From an uncultured Bradyrhizobium sp. (GTDB lineage: Bacteria; Pseudomonadota; Alphaproteobacteria; Rhizobiales; Xanthobacteraceae), in contig NZ_CAKZJO010000084.1 of assembly GCF_936943645.1 (NCBI RefSeq), forward strand, positions 79,963 through 143,962: a DNA stretch of 64,000 nucleotides. The letters are read 5' to 3'. The notes under the pieces are model-generated. The model did not search any database and was not told where the DNA came from. It saw only the letters and a list, made by a program, of their open reading frames with translations. Of the stretch, positions 44,031 through 53,162 are shown piece by piece. Both the position numbers and the translations under genes were made by a program. Numbering within the stretch: position 1 is the first letter of the stretch; every line of letters begins with the position of its first letter.

Positions 44031-44034
44031 TGCC

Positions 44035-44120
44035 GTCATTGCGAGCGAAGCGAAGCAATCCAGGAATTTCTCCGCGGCAACAGTCTGGATTGCTTCGTCG
44101 CAAGAGCTCCTCGCAATGAC
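44035..44120. repeat. Intergenic inverted repeat, family B copy 1
   Basis: It begins GTCATTGCGAGCGAAGCGAA and ends with the near-complementary TTCGTCGCAAGAGCTCCTCG plus CAATGAC, with AGCAATCCAG and CTGGATTGCT as inner arms. It matches a second copy at 46049-46119 and a fragment near 46996-47027. Confidence 0.8.
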
Positions 44121-44142
44121 GAGGAGAGAGCGGTGCGGGACT

Positions 44143-45120
44143 CTATCCCCCCAACGCGCCCTGCGTGTTCACATACAGCGCGTAGATCGACTGGCTCGCC
44201 GCCATGAACAGGCGGTTGCGCTTGACGCCGCCGAAGCAGACGTTGGCGCAGCGCTCGGGCAGCGCGATGCGGCCGATCATGACGCCGTCGGGTGCGAACA
44301 CCACGACGCCGTCGAGATCGGGATCGCCCATGCCCCAGCCGCACCAGAGATTGCCGTCGATGTCGACGCGGAAACCGTCCGGCGTGCCGGGGCCGGCATC
44401 GACGAAGACGCGCTTGTTCGAAAGCTTGTCACCGGAAGGCGAGACGTCATAGGCGAGAATTTTGCGGGTCGGCACGCCGCGAGATTCGATGAGGTAGAGG
44501 ATCTTCTCGTCCGGCGAGAAGGCGAGCCCGTTTGGCCCGAGCACACCCTCGGCGACGACGGTGGTTTTGCGGGTCTCCGGGTCGAGCCTGTAGACGTTCA
44601 TGTCGATCTCGGGCTCGGCCTTGTAGCCCTCGTAGTTGCCGAGCAGGCCGAAGGTCGGATCGGTGAACCAGATCGAGCCGTCCGATTTGACAACGACATC
44701 GTTCGGCGAGTTCAACCGCTTGCCGTTGAATTGATCCATCAGCACGGTGATGCTGCCGTCATATTCGGTGCGCGTCACGCGTCGTCCGCCATGCTCGCAG
44801 GTGACGAGCCGGCCCTGGCGGTCGCGCGTATTGCCGTTGGCGAAATTCGATGGCTTGCGGAACACGGAGACCACGCCGGTCTCCTCCTCCCATTTGATGA
44901 TGCGCTGGTTCGGGATGTCGCTGCAGAGCAGATAGCGTCCGTCGCCGAACCACACGGGACCCTCGGCCCAGCGCAGGCCGGTCGCGAGCCGCTCCACCGC
45001 CGACAGTTTCAGCCAGTATCTTTCGAAGCGGGGATCGAGCGCCTTGATCGCGGGATCGGGGTAATAGGTCGCCGGCCGCCAGCCTGGCCGCTCCTGGGTG
45101 TGAGACGATGCCTCATTCAT
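44143..45120 (-). CDS. SMP-30/gluconolactonase-like lactonase
   Basis: A 325-residue SMP-30 family propeller. Metal-site residues can be read as Glu in WAEGPVWFGDG, Asn in SPNDVVVKSDG and GPNGLAFSPDE, and Asp in TPDGFRVDIDG. It is divergent from a uronate-dehydrogenase-like gene with 89 bases between the starts, so it probably hydrolyses the aldarolactone that enzyme makes. The ATG at 45120 follows GAGAGA. A family B repeat lies beyond its stop. Confidence 0.85.
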   Translation of the reverse strand: MNEASSHTQERPGWRPATYYPDPAIKALDPRFERYWLKLSAVERLATGLRWAEGPVWFGDGRYLLCSDIPNQRIIKWEEETGVVSVFRKPSNFANGNTRDRQGRLVTCEHGGRRVTRTEYDGSITVLMDQFNGKRLNSPNDVVVKSDGSIWFTDPTFGLLGNYEGYKAEPEIDMNVYRLDPETRKTTVVAEGVLGPNGLAFSPDEKILYLIESRGVPTRKILAYDVSPSGDKLSNKRVFVDAGPGTPDGFRVDIDGNLWCGWGMGDPDLDGVVVFAPDGVMIGRIALPERCANVCFGGVKRNRLFMAASQSIYALYVNTQGALGG

Positions 45121-45209
45121 GTCGGTTCTCTCGTTTCGTTCCCTCTGGACAATGCTGCTATCATTAGAGACACGTGACGGCAAATCGGTCACCAACGGCG
45201 AGGGACAAC

Positions 45210-46034
45210 ATGCCGCGTATTCTGATGACGGGAGCTGCGGGCGGAATCGGCACGAGCCTGCGGAAGCTGTTGCCGCCGATCTATCCGGATCTCCTGCTCT
45301 CCGACATCAAGCCGCCGGCCGATCTCGGCGCGAAGGAGCAGTTCAAGGCGGCGGACCTCGCCGATCTCGCGCAATGCGAGGCGATCTGCGAGGGCGTCGA
45401 CGGCATCATCCATTTCGGCGGCTATTCGGTCGAAGGCACCTGGGATCAGATCCTCCAGGCCAACATCATCGGCGGCTACAATCTGTTCGAGGCGGCTTAC
45501 CGCAAGGGTGTCAAGCGCGTGGTGTTCGCCTCCTCGAACCACGCCGTCGGCTTCTATCCGCGCCACCACAAGATCGGCACCGACGTGACCCCACGCCCTG
45601 ACGGCCGCTACGGCGTCAGCAAGGTGTTCGGCGAGGCCGTCGGTGCGCTGTACGCCGACAAGCACGGAATGAAGGTGACGTGCCTGCGCATCGGCAATTT
45701 CGGCGACATGCCGCTCGACCAGCGCCGGCTCTCGATCTGGCTCAAGCCCGATGACCTCGTACAGCTCTGCCGCATCGGGCTCGAGCATCCGGATATCCAT
45801 TTCGAAGTCTTCTACGGCGCCTCCCTTAACGAGCGCGCCTGGTGGGACAACCACCGCGCCTACGAATTCGGCTATCGGCCCACGGGCCGCGCCGAAGATT
45901 TCCGTGAGCACGCGATGGCCGAGCAGGCCAAGCTGAAGCCGGATCCGGTCGGCGACTATTTCCAGGGCGGCACGTTCTGCAGCATGGAGTTCGATGCCGA
46001 TCCGGGCCGGGTCATCGACTGGAAGAAGCGGTAA
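45210..46034 (+). CDS. NAD-dependent uronate dehydrogenase-like epimerase/dehydratase
   Basis: A 274-residue short-chain (extended) dehydrogenase. It has a Rossmann motif (RILMTGAAGGIGTSL), the catalytic Tyr-x-x-x-Lys in RYGVSKVFGE, and segments close to Agrobacterium uronate dehydrogenase (GIIHFGGYSVE, QILQANIIGGYNLFEAA, VFASSNHAVGFYP). It would oxidise galacturonate or glucuronate to an aldarolactone. The divergent SMP-30 lactonase could complete the step to the aldarate. The ATG at 45210 has GAGGGA upstream. Confidence 0.82.
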   Translation: MPRILMTGAAGGIGTSLRKLLPPIYPDLLLSDIKPPADLGAKEQFKAADLADLAQCEAICEGVDGIIHFGGYSVEGTWDQILQANIIGGYNLFEAAYRKGVKRVVFASSNHAVGFYPRHHKIGTDVTPRPDGRYGVSKVFGEAVGALYADKHGMKVTCLRIGNFGDMPLDQRRLSIWLKPDDLVQLCRIGLEHPDIHFEVFYGASLNERAWWDNHRAYEFGYRPTGRAEDFREHAMAEQAKLKPDPVGDYFQGGTFCSMEFDADPGRVIDWKKR

Positions 46035-46048
46035 CCCGCGACGGGAGT

Positions 46049-46119
46049 GTCATGACGAGCGTAGCGAAGCAGTCCAGAATCTCTCCGGAGCGGCAGTCTG
46101 GATTGCTTCGCTCACAGTG
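46049..46119. repeat. Intergenic inverted repeat, family B copy 2
   Basis: Starts GTCATGACGAGCGTAGCGAA and closes with CTGGATTGCTTCGCTCACAG. It is the same family as 44035-44120, located just after the uronate dehydrogenase-like gene. The right outer end is degraded. Confidence 0.7.
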
Positions 46120-46171
46120 ATACGTCGCCGGCCCTCGACTCGCCTGATCGCCGGTGCAACGTGAGTTTGGG

Positions 46172-46855
46172 CTAAGCTCCGCTCGCAAATCCCACGAACG
46201 TCGTCGCTTCGTCGACCGACTTGCGCTCTGAGATGACGGCATTGGCAGGAAAACTGTCGTCCGGCCAGCCTAACGCGATGCTTTTCATGATCACCTGATC
46301 ATCCGCAATTCCGGCATGCTCGCGCACGACGGGTGATTGCATGATGCCCTGGCTGTTGATCACGGCGCCAAGCCCACGCGACCAGGCCGCGTTGACGAGC
46401 GCGGTCGCCACGGCGCCGCAGTCGAAGGCCGTGTCGTCACTCGAAGCCAACTCACGATCGTATGTGATGATCACGCACACGGGCGCGTCGAACTGGCGAA
46501 AACCGCGCAGGACCCAATCTTGCCGCTTCTGCTTGTCGTCTCGCGCAATTCCCATCGCGCTGAACAACTGCTTGGCAACGCCAATCTGGCGTTCGCGATG
46601 GACTCCCTCAAATGCCTGGCCGGTTCGAAATTCGCGCGAGTGCGGCACTCCCGCCAGATTGCGCTCAGTGTTGCCCTGACGGATACGATCCAGCGGCTCC
46701 CCGGTGATGACATAGAAATTCCACGGCTGGGTATTCATCGACGACGGCGCGCGCATGGCCAGCGCCAGGATTTCCTTGATCAATTCCTGCGGGACGGGGG
46801 CGGACTTGTAGCCGCGAATGCTTCGCCGGCCGAGAATGACATCATCAAATTCCAT
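46172..46855 (-). CDS. Nitroreductase-family flavoprotein
   Basis: A 227-residue FMN-dependent NAD(P)H oxidoreductase of the nitroreductase fold. Seen are the N-terminal FMN-phosphate motif RRSIRGYKSAPVP, the APSSMNTQPWNFYVITGE region and the C-terminal GLGAVINSQ and ALGWPDD segments. The physiological substrate may be a quinone, nitroaromatic or enone. The start at 46855 was chosen as the first Met before the conserved FMN motif, with AGG about 10 bases upstream. It appears monocistronic. Confidence 0.86.
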   Translation of the reverse strand: MEFDDVILGRRSIRGYKSAPVPQELIKEILALAMRAPSSMNTQPWNFYVITGEPLDRIRQGNTERNLAGVPHSREFRTGQAFEGVHRERQIGVAKQLFSAMGIARDDKQKRQDWVLRGFRQFDAPVCVIITYDRELASSDDTAFDCGAVATALVNAAWSRGLGAVINSQGIMQSPVVREHAGIADDQVIMKSIALGWPDDSFPANAVISERKSVDEATTFVGFASGA

Positions 46856-46995
46856 TTTACGGCATCCTGAAATGGGCTCGATGCCGCGTTCTCCCCTACG
46901 ATTTTGATTATGTCCATAGCCTTTTGAAGTGCGGGCGGCCCGCTGGCCCTTGGCAGCAGCGCGCGGGATGGGGAGAGCGAAGCAAGGCCCATCAA

Positions 46996-47027
46996 GCGAC
47001 TCTGAATTGCCTCGCTGCGCTCGCAAT
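46996..47027. repeat. Fragment of family B repeat
   Basis: CTGAATTGCCTCGCTGCGCT followed by CGCAATG resembles one arm of the family B element. Only the right arm is clear, so it looks like a decayed copy in the promoter region of the secreted protein at 47155. Confidence 0.4.
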
Positions 47028-47154
47028 GCCGTGCTGATGCAGCTTCCTATCATCGTAGATAGACGACTCGCACCGCTCCGTTGATCTAGGTCAACACTGC
47101 CCCGGACATCGTCTGTCTCTCGACATTTGCGATCGCAATTCGGGAGCCACGACA

Positions 47155-47568
47155 ATGAGAATCAAATTGTCAGCCATCGCGATGATTGTGACGTTCGTAT
47201 CAAACCCCGTGCAAGCCGCAGCGCTCACCGATGCGGAGGCAACGTTCCTCGACCAGCTCGTCGTCGCATCCGTGGTGCTGGAGCAGCGATGCGACGGCTA
47301 CGAGGTCGATGGCAGCGGCGGCGTTCAGCTCGGCGCCCGGCTGCTCGGCAGCCCCGAGGCGGCGATGGCCATGATCGACGCCTATGCCGCCGCCATCAAC
47401 GCCCGCGATGGCGAAAGCTACGATCCCCGCAAACTCCGCCCCGAAGTGTCCGACGCGGCCAGCAGAACCTTCAGGCGCATCCGAACGGACTTGATCAGAA
47501 ACCCGAAAAGGGCTTGCGCCGACTATGGCGAAGCGAGCGTGGATCGCGGGCTGCTGAGACGGTACTGA
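47155..47568 (+). CDS. Secreted hypothetical protein
   Basis: A 137-residue protein with a signal peptide (MRIKLSAIAMIVTFVSNPVQA). The mature part is mainly alpha-helical and has two cysteines (QRCDGYEV and RACADYG) that could form a disulfide in the periplasm. I do not recognise a family. The start has GGGAG about 12 bases upstream. It converges on the beta-barrel gene. Confidence 0.65.
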   Translation: MRIKLSAIAMIVTFVSNPVQAAALTDAEATFLDQLVVASVVLEQRCDGYEVDGSGGVQLGARLLGSPEAAMAMIDAYAAAINARDGESYDPRKLRPEVSDAASRTFRRIRTDLIRNPKRACADYGEASVDRGLLRRY

Positions 47569-47622
47569 ATTCTTCAGCGTCTGACTGCCATGCCGGCGTT
47601 CACGGCATCGCGCGGCCCGACG

Positions 47623-48591
47623 TCAGAAATGCAGGTTGATGCGCAATAGAGCCTGGTGGCGCTCGAACTGATCGAGGTTGAGGTTGCGGCTGTCGCCGGC
47701 GGCACGGCCTGCAATCTGCGTCTGCCAGGTGCCGGAGATGCCGATCTCCTTTGAGATGGTGTAGGAGAAGGTGGGGCCTGCGAAGACCGCGTCTCCCGCA
47801 AAGCGGTCGAGCCCACCACCGTCATAGGCCCGCGCATAGCGAACGCCGAGGCCGAGCACGAGTGCGGGCTGCAACGCGTACGAGATCGCGGCCTGGAGCT
47901 GCATCTCGGAATCGTGTCGCCACAGATTGGTGGCAATCTCGCGTGTTCCCCCGGTCGCGTACCAGACGTTGAATGCCGCAAACAGCCTGTCCTTGACCAA
48001 CTCGCGGTCGAACAGCGCGGCAAACTCTCCGCCATACTGCTCGATGTGCATGCCGCTGCCGTCGTCGATCCGGCTCCAGCCGGGTTGAGCATGAAGGGTC
48101 AAGCCAAACGGGGCGACGGCACGATCGATCAGCTTGTATCGCAGTTCGACAGCCGCACCGCTGAAAGCAAGGTCCTGATGATCGGCAAGCCCCGGCACGC
48201 CGTTGATGCGCTGTCCGCTCAGCGCAAATCCCGGCGCGATCCGGAAATTGTCCGACAGAGTGAACTTGGCCTGATTGAGCCCAGCCCAGGCTGCGTATGT
48301 CCCGGAGCGCTTGCCGAACGCCCCGACATTCTCGAACTCCACTTCGATTTCGCCCGGCTTTCCGATATCGGAGCCCATGCTGAAACCAAAAATATGCTCG
48401 GTGTCGATCTCGGCATGAGCTGACGACAGGCCGTGCGCTGGCTTGGAGAGGCCGCCGTTCAATGGCGTGCGGAGCTCGGGAAATGGCTGCCTCGGCTGCT
48501 CGCCGGCGAAGGCCGAGATGCAGCTCGCCAGGAGGACGGCCGAAACCACGGCCGCGGCTGTGCCGTGCGCGAAGATCATTTTTCTGGACAC
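47623..48591 (-). CDS. Outer-membrane beta-barrel protein
   Basis: A 322-residue exported protein: signal peptide at about 1-28 (HGTAAAVVSAVLLASCISAFA), then alternating amphipathic strands and a C-terminal LLRINLHF ending in Phe, the usual signal for barrel insertion. The strands LQAAISYALQPALVLGLGVRYAR and FAGPTFSYTISKEIGISGTWQTQ read as beta-hairpins. It has no porin-family motif I can name. The GTG at 48591 (VSRKMIFAHG) has GGTGGAG upstream; ATG 48579 is an alternative. Confidence 0.72.
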   Translation of the reverse strand: MSRKMIFAHGTAAAVVSAVLLASCISAFAGEQPRQPFPELRTPLNGGLSKPAHGLSSAHAEIDTEHIFGFSMGSDIGKPGEIEVEFENVGAFGKRSGTYAAWAGLNQAKFTLSDNFRIAPGFALSGQRINGVPGLADHQDLAFSGAAVELRYKLIDRAVAPFGLTLHAQPGWSRIDDGSGMHIEQYGGEFAALFDRELVKDRLFAAFNVWYATGGTREIATNLWRHDSEMQLQAAISYALQPALVLGLGVRYARAYDGGGLDRFAGDAVFAGPTFSYTISKEIGISGTWQTQIAGRAAGDSRNLNLDQFERHQALLRINLHF

Positions 48592-48807
48592 GAACACTCC
48601 ACCCTTGACCCGCGGCAGGCGCGATGTGCGCACGTCACCGATCGCTTCGTCGTCTTGCAAATGCAAGTCACTCGCAATAAGGTTTCACGGAATATCCGGC
48701 GAGGCAATCGCTGCTGGTCATTTTTAGTTGCGTTCAAGTGTCGCAAGGGCTCAGCAGGGATCGTGCTCCTGAGGATGGCGCTCACTCAGCCCGCACCGCC
48801 GGCGGTT

Positions 48808-49506
48808 CTAGCGAACTGGAGGATGCTCCGCTTCGTCACCGGCAACCCGCGCCAGGTAGTCCCTCTTGCTGAACTGCATGTGATCGACGCACAGCTGCGC
48901 CAGCGCCCAGCTATCGCGGCCCTTCAATAGCTCGATCATCATCTCGTGCTGGCGCCGTGACTGCGCGAGGCCCTCGCGGTCGGCGAGGTTTTTTGCGCGC
49001 ATCGGCAGCGTCAGGTTCATGTAGTCCTGCAACGAGCGCACGAGGTAAGGATTGCCGCAGGCCGAGAACAACGCGAGGTGAAAGGCGTCGTTGGCTTCGT
49101 GGATGCCGCGCAGATCCTGCAAATCGGCCTTGGCGCAGTATCGCCGTTGTAGCGCGCTCAGCTCGTCGATCAGGCTTTGCGCTGCGGGCAGGGGGATCAT
49201 CAGCGCGGCCTGCCGCGTCAGCATCTCCCGCACCTCGTAAATCTGCCGGACCTCCTCGGCGGAGTAAAACCGCACGGTGGCGCCGACGTTCTTCTCGCGG
49301 CGGACGATGCCGCGGCGCTCCGCATCTACCAGCGCCTGACGCACGAAGTGCCTCGACGTGCCGTAGCGCGACATCAGCGCGTCCTCGGTGAGGCGCGCGG
49401 CGGGCGCGAGGCGGCCGAAGATGATGTCCTCCTCCAGCCGCGCGACGACGTCGTCCGGATCGTCGAGCCGGATCGGCATGCTGTCTGTGGTGCGAATATC
49501 GGGCAT
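48808..49506 (-). CDS. GntR-family (FCD) transcriptional regulator
   Basis: A 232-residue repressor-type regulator. The winged HTH is at about 20-85 (ARLEEDIIFGRLAPAARLTEDALMSRYGTSRHFVRQALVDAERRGIV) and an all-helical FCD ligand domain follows (YEVREMLTRQAALM, HEANDAFHLALFSACGN, RRQHEMMIELL). FCD regulators usually sense sugar or organic acids. It is divergent from the sugar-acid dehydratase and TRAP genes, with 171 bases between, so it very likely controls them. Confidence 0.88.
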   Translation of the reverse strand: MPDIRTTDSMPIRLDDPDDVVARLEEDIIFGRLAPAARLTEDALMSRYGTSRHFVRQALVDAERRGIVRREKNVGATVRFYSAEEVRQIYEVREMLTRQAALMIPLPAAQSLIDELSALQRRYCAKADLQDLRGIHEANDAFHLALFSACGNPYLVRSLQDYMNLTLPMRAKNLADREGLAQSRRQHEMMIELLKGRDSWALAQLCVDHMQFSKRDYLARVAGDEAEHPPVR

Positions 49507-49677
49507 GCCCTCAGTCTCCCGGCGTCTGGCCGGCTCGCACTGTGGAGCAGGGAAGGGTTGGATTGTCAATAATTCGCGCTGGAGAGGGTACGATTTGACG
49601 GAAAATGCGACAATATGGACCAGGCTTATTGACAATCGAGGGGCGGGCTGTACCACAATGGCAACTGAAGGAGTGGC

Positions 49678-51399
49678 ATGATGACGAGTGGTTTGCGCAA
49701 GGGTCTGACGAGCTATGGCGATGCCGGCTTCTCGCTGTTCCTGCGCAAGGCGTTCATCAAGGCCATGGGCTATTCCGACGACGCGCTGGAGCGTCCGATC
49801 GTCGGCATCACCAACACCTATAGCGACTACAATCCCTGCCACGGCAACGTCCCGCAGATCATCGAGGCCGCCAAGCGCGGCGTGATGCTGTCGGGCGCGA
49901 TGCCGTTCGTGTTCCCGACCATCTCGATCGCAGAGAGCTTTGCACACCCGACCTCGATGTACCTGCGCAACCTGATGGCGATGGACACCGAGGAGATGAT
50001 CCGGGCCCAGCCGATGGATTCGGTGATCGTGATCGGCGGCTGCGACAAGACGCTCCCGGCGCAAGTGATGGCCGCGATCAGCGCCGATCTTCCGACGGTT
50101 GTGATCCCCGTTGGCCCCATGGTGGTCGGCCACCACAAGGGTGAAGTGCTGGGCGCCTGCACCGATTGCCGCCGGCTCTGGGGCAAGTATCGCGCCGGCG
50201 AGATGGACGATGCCGAGATCGAGGCGGTCAACGGCCGTCTCGCGCCGTCGGTCGGCACCTGCATGGTGATGGGCACGGCCTCGACCATGGCCTGCATGAT
50301 CGAGGCCATGGGCCTGTCGCTGCCGATGAGTGCGACCATCCCCGCGCCCCATGCCGAGCGCTTCCGGCTTGCTGAGGCCAGTGGCAAGGTCGCCGCCGAG
50401 ATGGCCAAGACCAAGGGCCCGAAGCCGAGCGAGCTGCTGACGCCGGCGTCCTTCAAGAACGCGCAGGTGGTGCTCCAGGCGATCGGCGGCTCGACCAACG
50501 GCCTGATCCATCTGACCGCGATGGCGCATCGCTCGCCGCACCGGCTTGATCTCGAAAAGTTTGACCAGATCGGCCGCGAGGTGCCGGTGCTGGTCGACCT
50601 CAAGCCGTCCGGCGAGCACTACATGGAGCATTTCCATCACGCCGGCGGCGTGCCGAAGCTGCTGGCGCAGCTCGGCGACCTCGTCGATCTCGATGCCAAG
50701 ACCATCTCGGGCCAGACGCTGCGCGACGTCGTCGGCAACGCCGAAGACGTGCCGGGCCAGGACGCGATCCGCTCGCGCGATAATCCGATCAAGAAGGAAG
50801 GCGGTCTTGCCGTTTTGCACGGCAATCTCGCCCCGCGCGGCGCAGTCATCAAGCAGTCGGCCGCGAGCCCGAAACTGTTGAAGCACACCGGGCGCGCGGT
50901 GGTGTTCGAGTCCGTCGAGGACATGACCCTGCGGGTCGATGCTCCCGATCTCGACGTCTCCGCCGACGACGTGCTGGTGCTGCGCAATGCCGGCCCGAAA
51001 GGGGCGCCCGGCATGCCCGAGGCCGGCTATCTGCCGATCCCGAAGAAGCTCGCGCGCGGCGGCACCAAGGACATGGTGCGCATTTCCGATGCGCGCATGA
51101 GCGGCACGGCGTTCGGCACCATCGTGCTGCACATCACCCCGGAATCCGCCGTGGGCGGGCCGCTGGCGCTGGTGCAGAACGGCGACATGATCAGCCTCGA
51201 TGTGGCCAAGCGCAGCATCGAGCTGCTGGTCGATGCGGCCGAGCTGGAGCGCCGCCGGGCAGCTTTGACGCCGGCCGCGGCGCCCGAGGAGGCACGGCGG
51301 GGCTACGCCTGGCTGTTCAACGAAACCATCATGCAGGCCGACGAGGGCTGCGACTTCGATTTCATGCAGAGGACTGGGAAGACGACTGAGAAGGGTTGA
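49678..51399 (+). CDS. IlvD/Edd-family sugar-acid dehydratase
   Basis: A 573-residue Fe-S dehydratase. Cluster cysteines are read as Cys54 (NPCHGN), Cys122 (GGCDKT) and Cys195 (GTCMVMGTASTM). Closest in feel are arabonate/galactonate-type dehydratases (GAMPFVFPTISIAE, GACTDCRRLWGKYRAGE) rather than the IlvD of branched-chain amino acid synthesis. The context of a GntR regulator and a TRAP transporter supports an aldonate substrate giving a 2-keto-3-deoxy acid. Start codons ATG-ATG lie at 49678/49681 after AAGGAG. Confidence 0.85.
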   Translation: MMTSGLRKGLTSYGDAGFSLFLRKAFIKAMGYSDDALERPIVGITNTYSDYNPCHGNVPQIIEAAKRGVMLSGAMPFVFPTISIAESFAHPTSMYLRNLMAMDTEEMIRAQPMDSVIVIGGCDKTLPAQVMAAISADLPTVVIPVGPMVVGHHKGEVLGACTDCRRLWGKYRAGEMDDAEIEAVNGRLAPSVGTCMVMGTASTMACMIEAMGLSLPMSATIPAPHAERFRLAEASGKVAAEMAKTKGPKPSELLTPASFKNAQVVLQAIGGSTNGLIHLTAMAHRSPHRLDLEKFDQIGREVPVLVDLKPSGEHYMEHFHHAGGVPKLLAQLGDLVDLDAKTISGQTLRDVVGNAEDVPGQDAIRSRDNPIKKEGGLAVLHGNLAPRGAVIKQSAASPKLLKHTGRAVVFESVEDMTLRVDAPDLDVSADDVLVLRNAGPKGAPGMPEAGYLPIPKKLARGGTKDMVRISDARMSGTAFGTIVLHITPESAVGGPLALVQNGDMISLDVAKRSIELLVDAAELERRRAALTPAAAPEEARRGYAWLFNETIMQADEGCDFDFMQRTGKTTEKG

Positions 51400-51460
51400 T
51401 CGGCCACTCGATCGAGCGCTCAGACCGCACAAGCGGCGGGCGATACAACAGGGGGAAACG

Positions 51461-52456
51461 ATGATTGCACGATCCATGCGTGGGTTGGCGGCTGCGGCTG
51501 CCGTGCTGTTCGTGACCGGGGCGGGGGCGCAGGAGGTGAAGCATTATCGCTTCGCCTATGACCAGCCGCGCAACACCGGCTATTCCATCGCGGGTGACCT
51601 GTTTGCCGAGAAGCTCAAGGAATTGAGCAAAGGCACCATGATCATCGACCAATACCCCGGCGCGCAGCTCGGGCAAGAGCCGCAAGTGCTCCAGCTCGTG
51701 AAGGCCGGAGACGTCGAATTCTCGATCATCTCCTCGGCCAACACGGCGACGATCTCGCCGCAGGCCGGCGTGATGTCCTTGCACTATCTCTTCCGCGACG
51801 AGAAACATGTGGTCAAGGGCCTCGCCGATCCCCGCGTATTCGAAGCTCTCAAGGCCATGATCGACGAGACCACGCAGGGCCTGCACGTGATCGCGACGGG
51901 CTCGCAAGGTGTGCGCCACATGTACGCGAAGCGGGAGATCCACAATGTGGCCGATATCAAGGGCCTGAAGGTCCGCGTGCAGGCGACCGCGACCGAGGAC
52001 ACCATGTTCCCGGCCTATGGCGCCCAGACCGTGCACATGCCGTTCGGCAGCGTCTATACCAGCTTGCAAACCGGCGTCGTCGACGTCGCCGAGAACAGCA
52101 TCAATGTCTACCTCGTCAACAAGCACTACGAAGTGGCGCCGGTCCTGAACATCACCGAGCATGAAGCCAACAACGCGCTGGTGTTCATCTCGGACAAGCT
52201 CTGGCAAAGCCTCTCCGCCGAGCAGAAGGGGTGGGTGCAGACCGCGGCCAACGAGATCAGCACCAAGGAGCCGGCGAAGGCGTTCGAGCTCGAGCGCACC
52301 GCGGCCGAGAAGCTCAAGAAGATGGGCGTGAAAATCGTCGACAACGTCGACAAGAAGAGCTTTGCGGCCGTCGCCGATCCCTATCTCGACAAGCTCGCCA
52401 AGGAGCTCGGCCCGCATGCCGAGAAGATCAAGGATCTGATCCGGTCGATCAATTAG
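51461..52456 (+). CDS. dctP: TRAP transporter substrate-binding protein (DctP family)
   Basis: A 331-residue periplasmic binding protein with a Sec signal (MIARSMRGLAAAAAVLFVTGAGAQE). The DctP fold includes the carboxylate-gripping Arg in IKGLKVRVQATATE and TVHMPFGSVYTSLQTGVVD. AGGGGGAAACG precedes the ATG. It lies 61 bases after the dehydratase, so ligand and dehydratase substrate are probably the same sugar acid. A family A repeat separates it from the permease genes. Confidence 0.9.
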   Translation: MIARSMRGLAAAAAVLFVTGAGAQEVKHYRFAYDQPRNTGYSIAGDLFAEKLKELSKGTMIIDQYPGAQLGQEPQVLQLVKAGDVEFSIISSANTATISPQAGVMSLHYLFRDEKHVVKGLADPRVFEALKAMIDETTQGLHVIATGSQGVRHMYAKREIHNVADIKGLKVRVQATATEDTMFPAYGAQTVHMPFGSVYTSLQTGVVDVAENSINVYLVNKHYEVAPVLNITEHEANNALVFISDKLWQSLSAEQKGWVQTAANEISTKEPAKAFELERTAAEKLKKMGVKIVDNVDKKSFAAVADPYLDKLAKELGPHAEKIKDLIRSIN

Positions 52457-52468
52457 TTCCAGCAAGGT

Positions 52469-52561
52469 CGTCATGCCCGGGCTTGTCCCGGGCATCCACG
52501 TTCTTTCTTCCACCCCCGCGCCAGAGTGCGTGGATGGCCGGGACAAGCCCGGCCATGACGG
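52469..52561. repeat. Intergenic inverted repeat, family A copy 2
   Basis: Arms 52469-52500 and 52529-52561 are reverse complements of the GTCATGCCCGGGCTTG type, the same family as 799-887. The element sits between the TRAP binding-protein and permease genes, where it could lower permease expression. Confidence 0.8.
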
Positions 52562-52583
52562 AAAGCTGCAGCCGGGAGCAACG

Positions 52584-53162
52584 ATGGCCATTGCCGACAA
52601 ACTGCTGGTGCAACGCCAGCGCCACCTGAAGTGGCGCTGGCTCGACTGGCTCGAGCTTGCGCTGATGATCCTGTGCGGCGTGCTGTGCTTCGGCTTCTCG
52701 CTGTCGGTCACCGCCGACATCGTCACCCGCACCATCGGTCATCCCTGGCTGTGGCTCCAGGAGGTCACCTCGACGCTGTTCATCTACGCGATCTTCATCG
52801 GAACGGCGGCTGCGACGCGGCGCAACGACCACCTCTATCTCACCGCGATCTCCGAGGCGATGCACGGCACCCCGCGGCTGGTCGTCGAAGTCATCATCCG
52901 CATCGTCGTGCTCGGCGTTGCCTTCTGCCTGATCTGGTACGGCTATCAGAATTATCTGCGCGGCTTCGGCAGCTTCCGCCTGCCGTCGGGCACGCCGATC
53001 GCCTCACTCTATGCGATCATTCCATTGTCGGGTGTGCTGATTGGCTTGTTCACCGTCGAGCAGCTCGTCAACGGCTTGCGCAACGGCTTTGACCATCCCG
53101 AGCCTCCCGAGGAAGACGGAGCGCCTGTCGTTACCGACGCACAGATGAGGGCGCAACCGTGA
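52584..53162 (+). CDS. dctQ: TRAP transporter small permease (DctQ)
   Basis: A 192-residue four-helix membrane protein. The DctQ feature WLWLQEVTSTLFIYAIFIGTAAA is present, and a polar C-terminal tail follows the last helix. The ATG at 52584 follows GGGAG. Its stop overlaps the dctM start by four bases (GTGA). Confidence 0.87.
   Translation: MAIADKLLVQRQRHLKWRWLDWLELALMILCGVLCFGFSLSVTADIVTRTIGHPWLWLQEVTSTLFIYAIFIGTAAATRRNDHLYLTAISEAMHGTPRLVVEVIIRIVVLGVAFCLIWYGYQNYLRGFGSFRLPSGTPIASLYAIIPLSGVLIGLFTVEQLVNGLRNGFDHPEPPEEDGAPVVTDAQMRAQP

Noticed and set aside
49507..51477. Long in-frame N-terminal extension of the GntR gene on the minus strand
   Set aside because: The extension is antisense to the sugar-acid dehydratase. 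The GntR domain begins properly at 49506.
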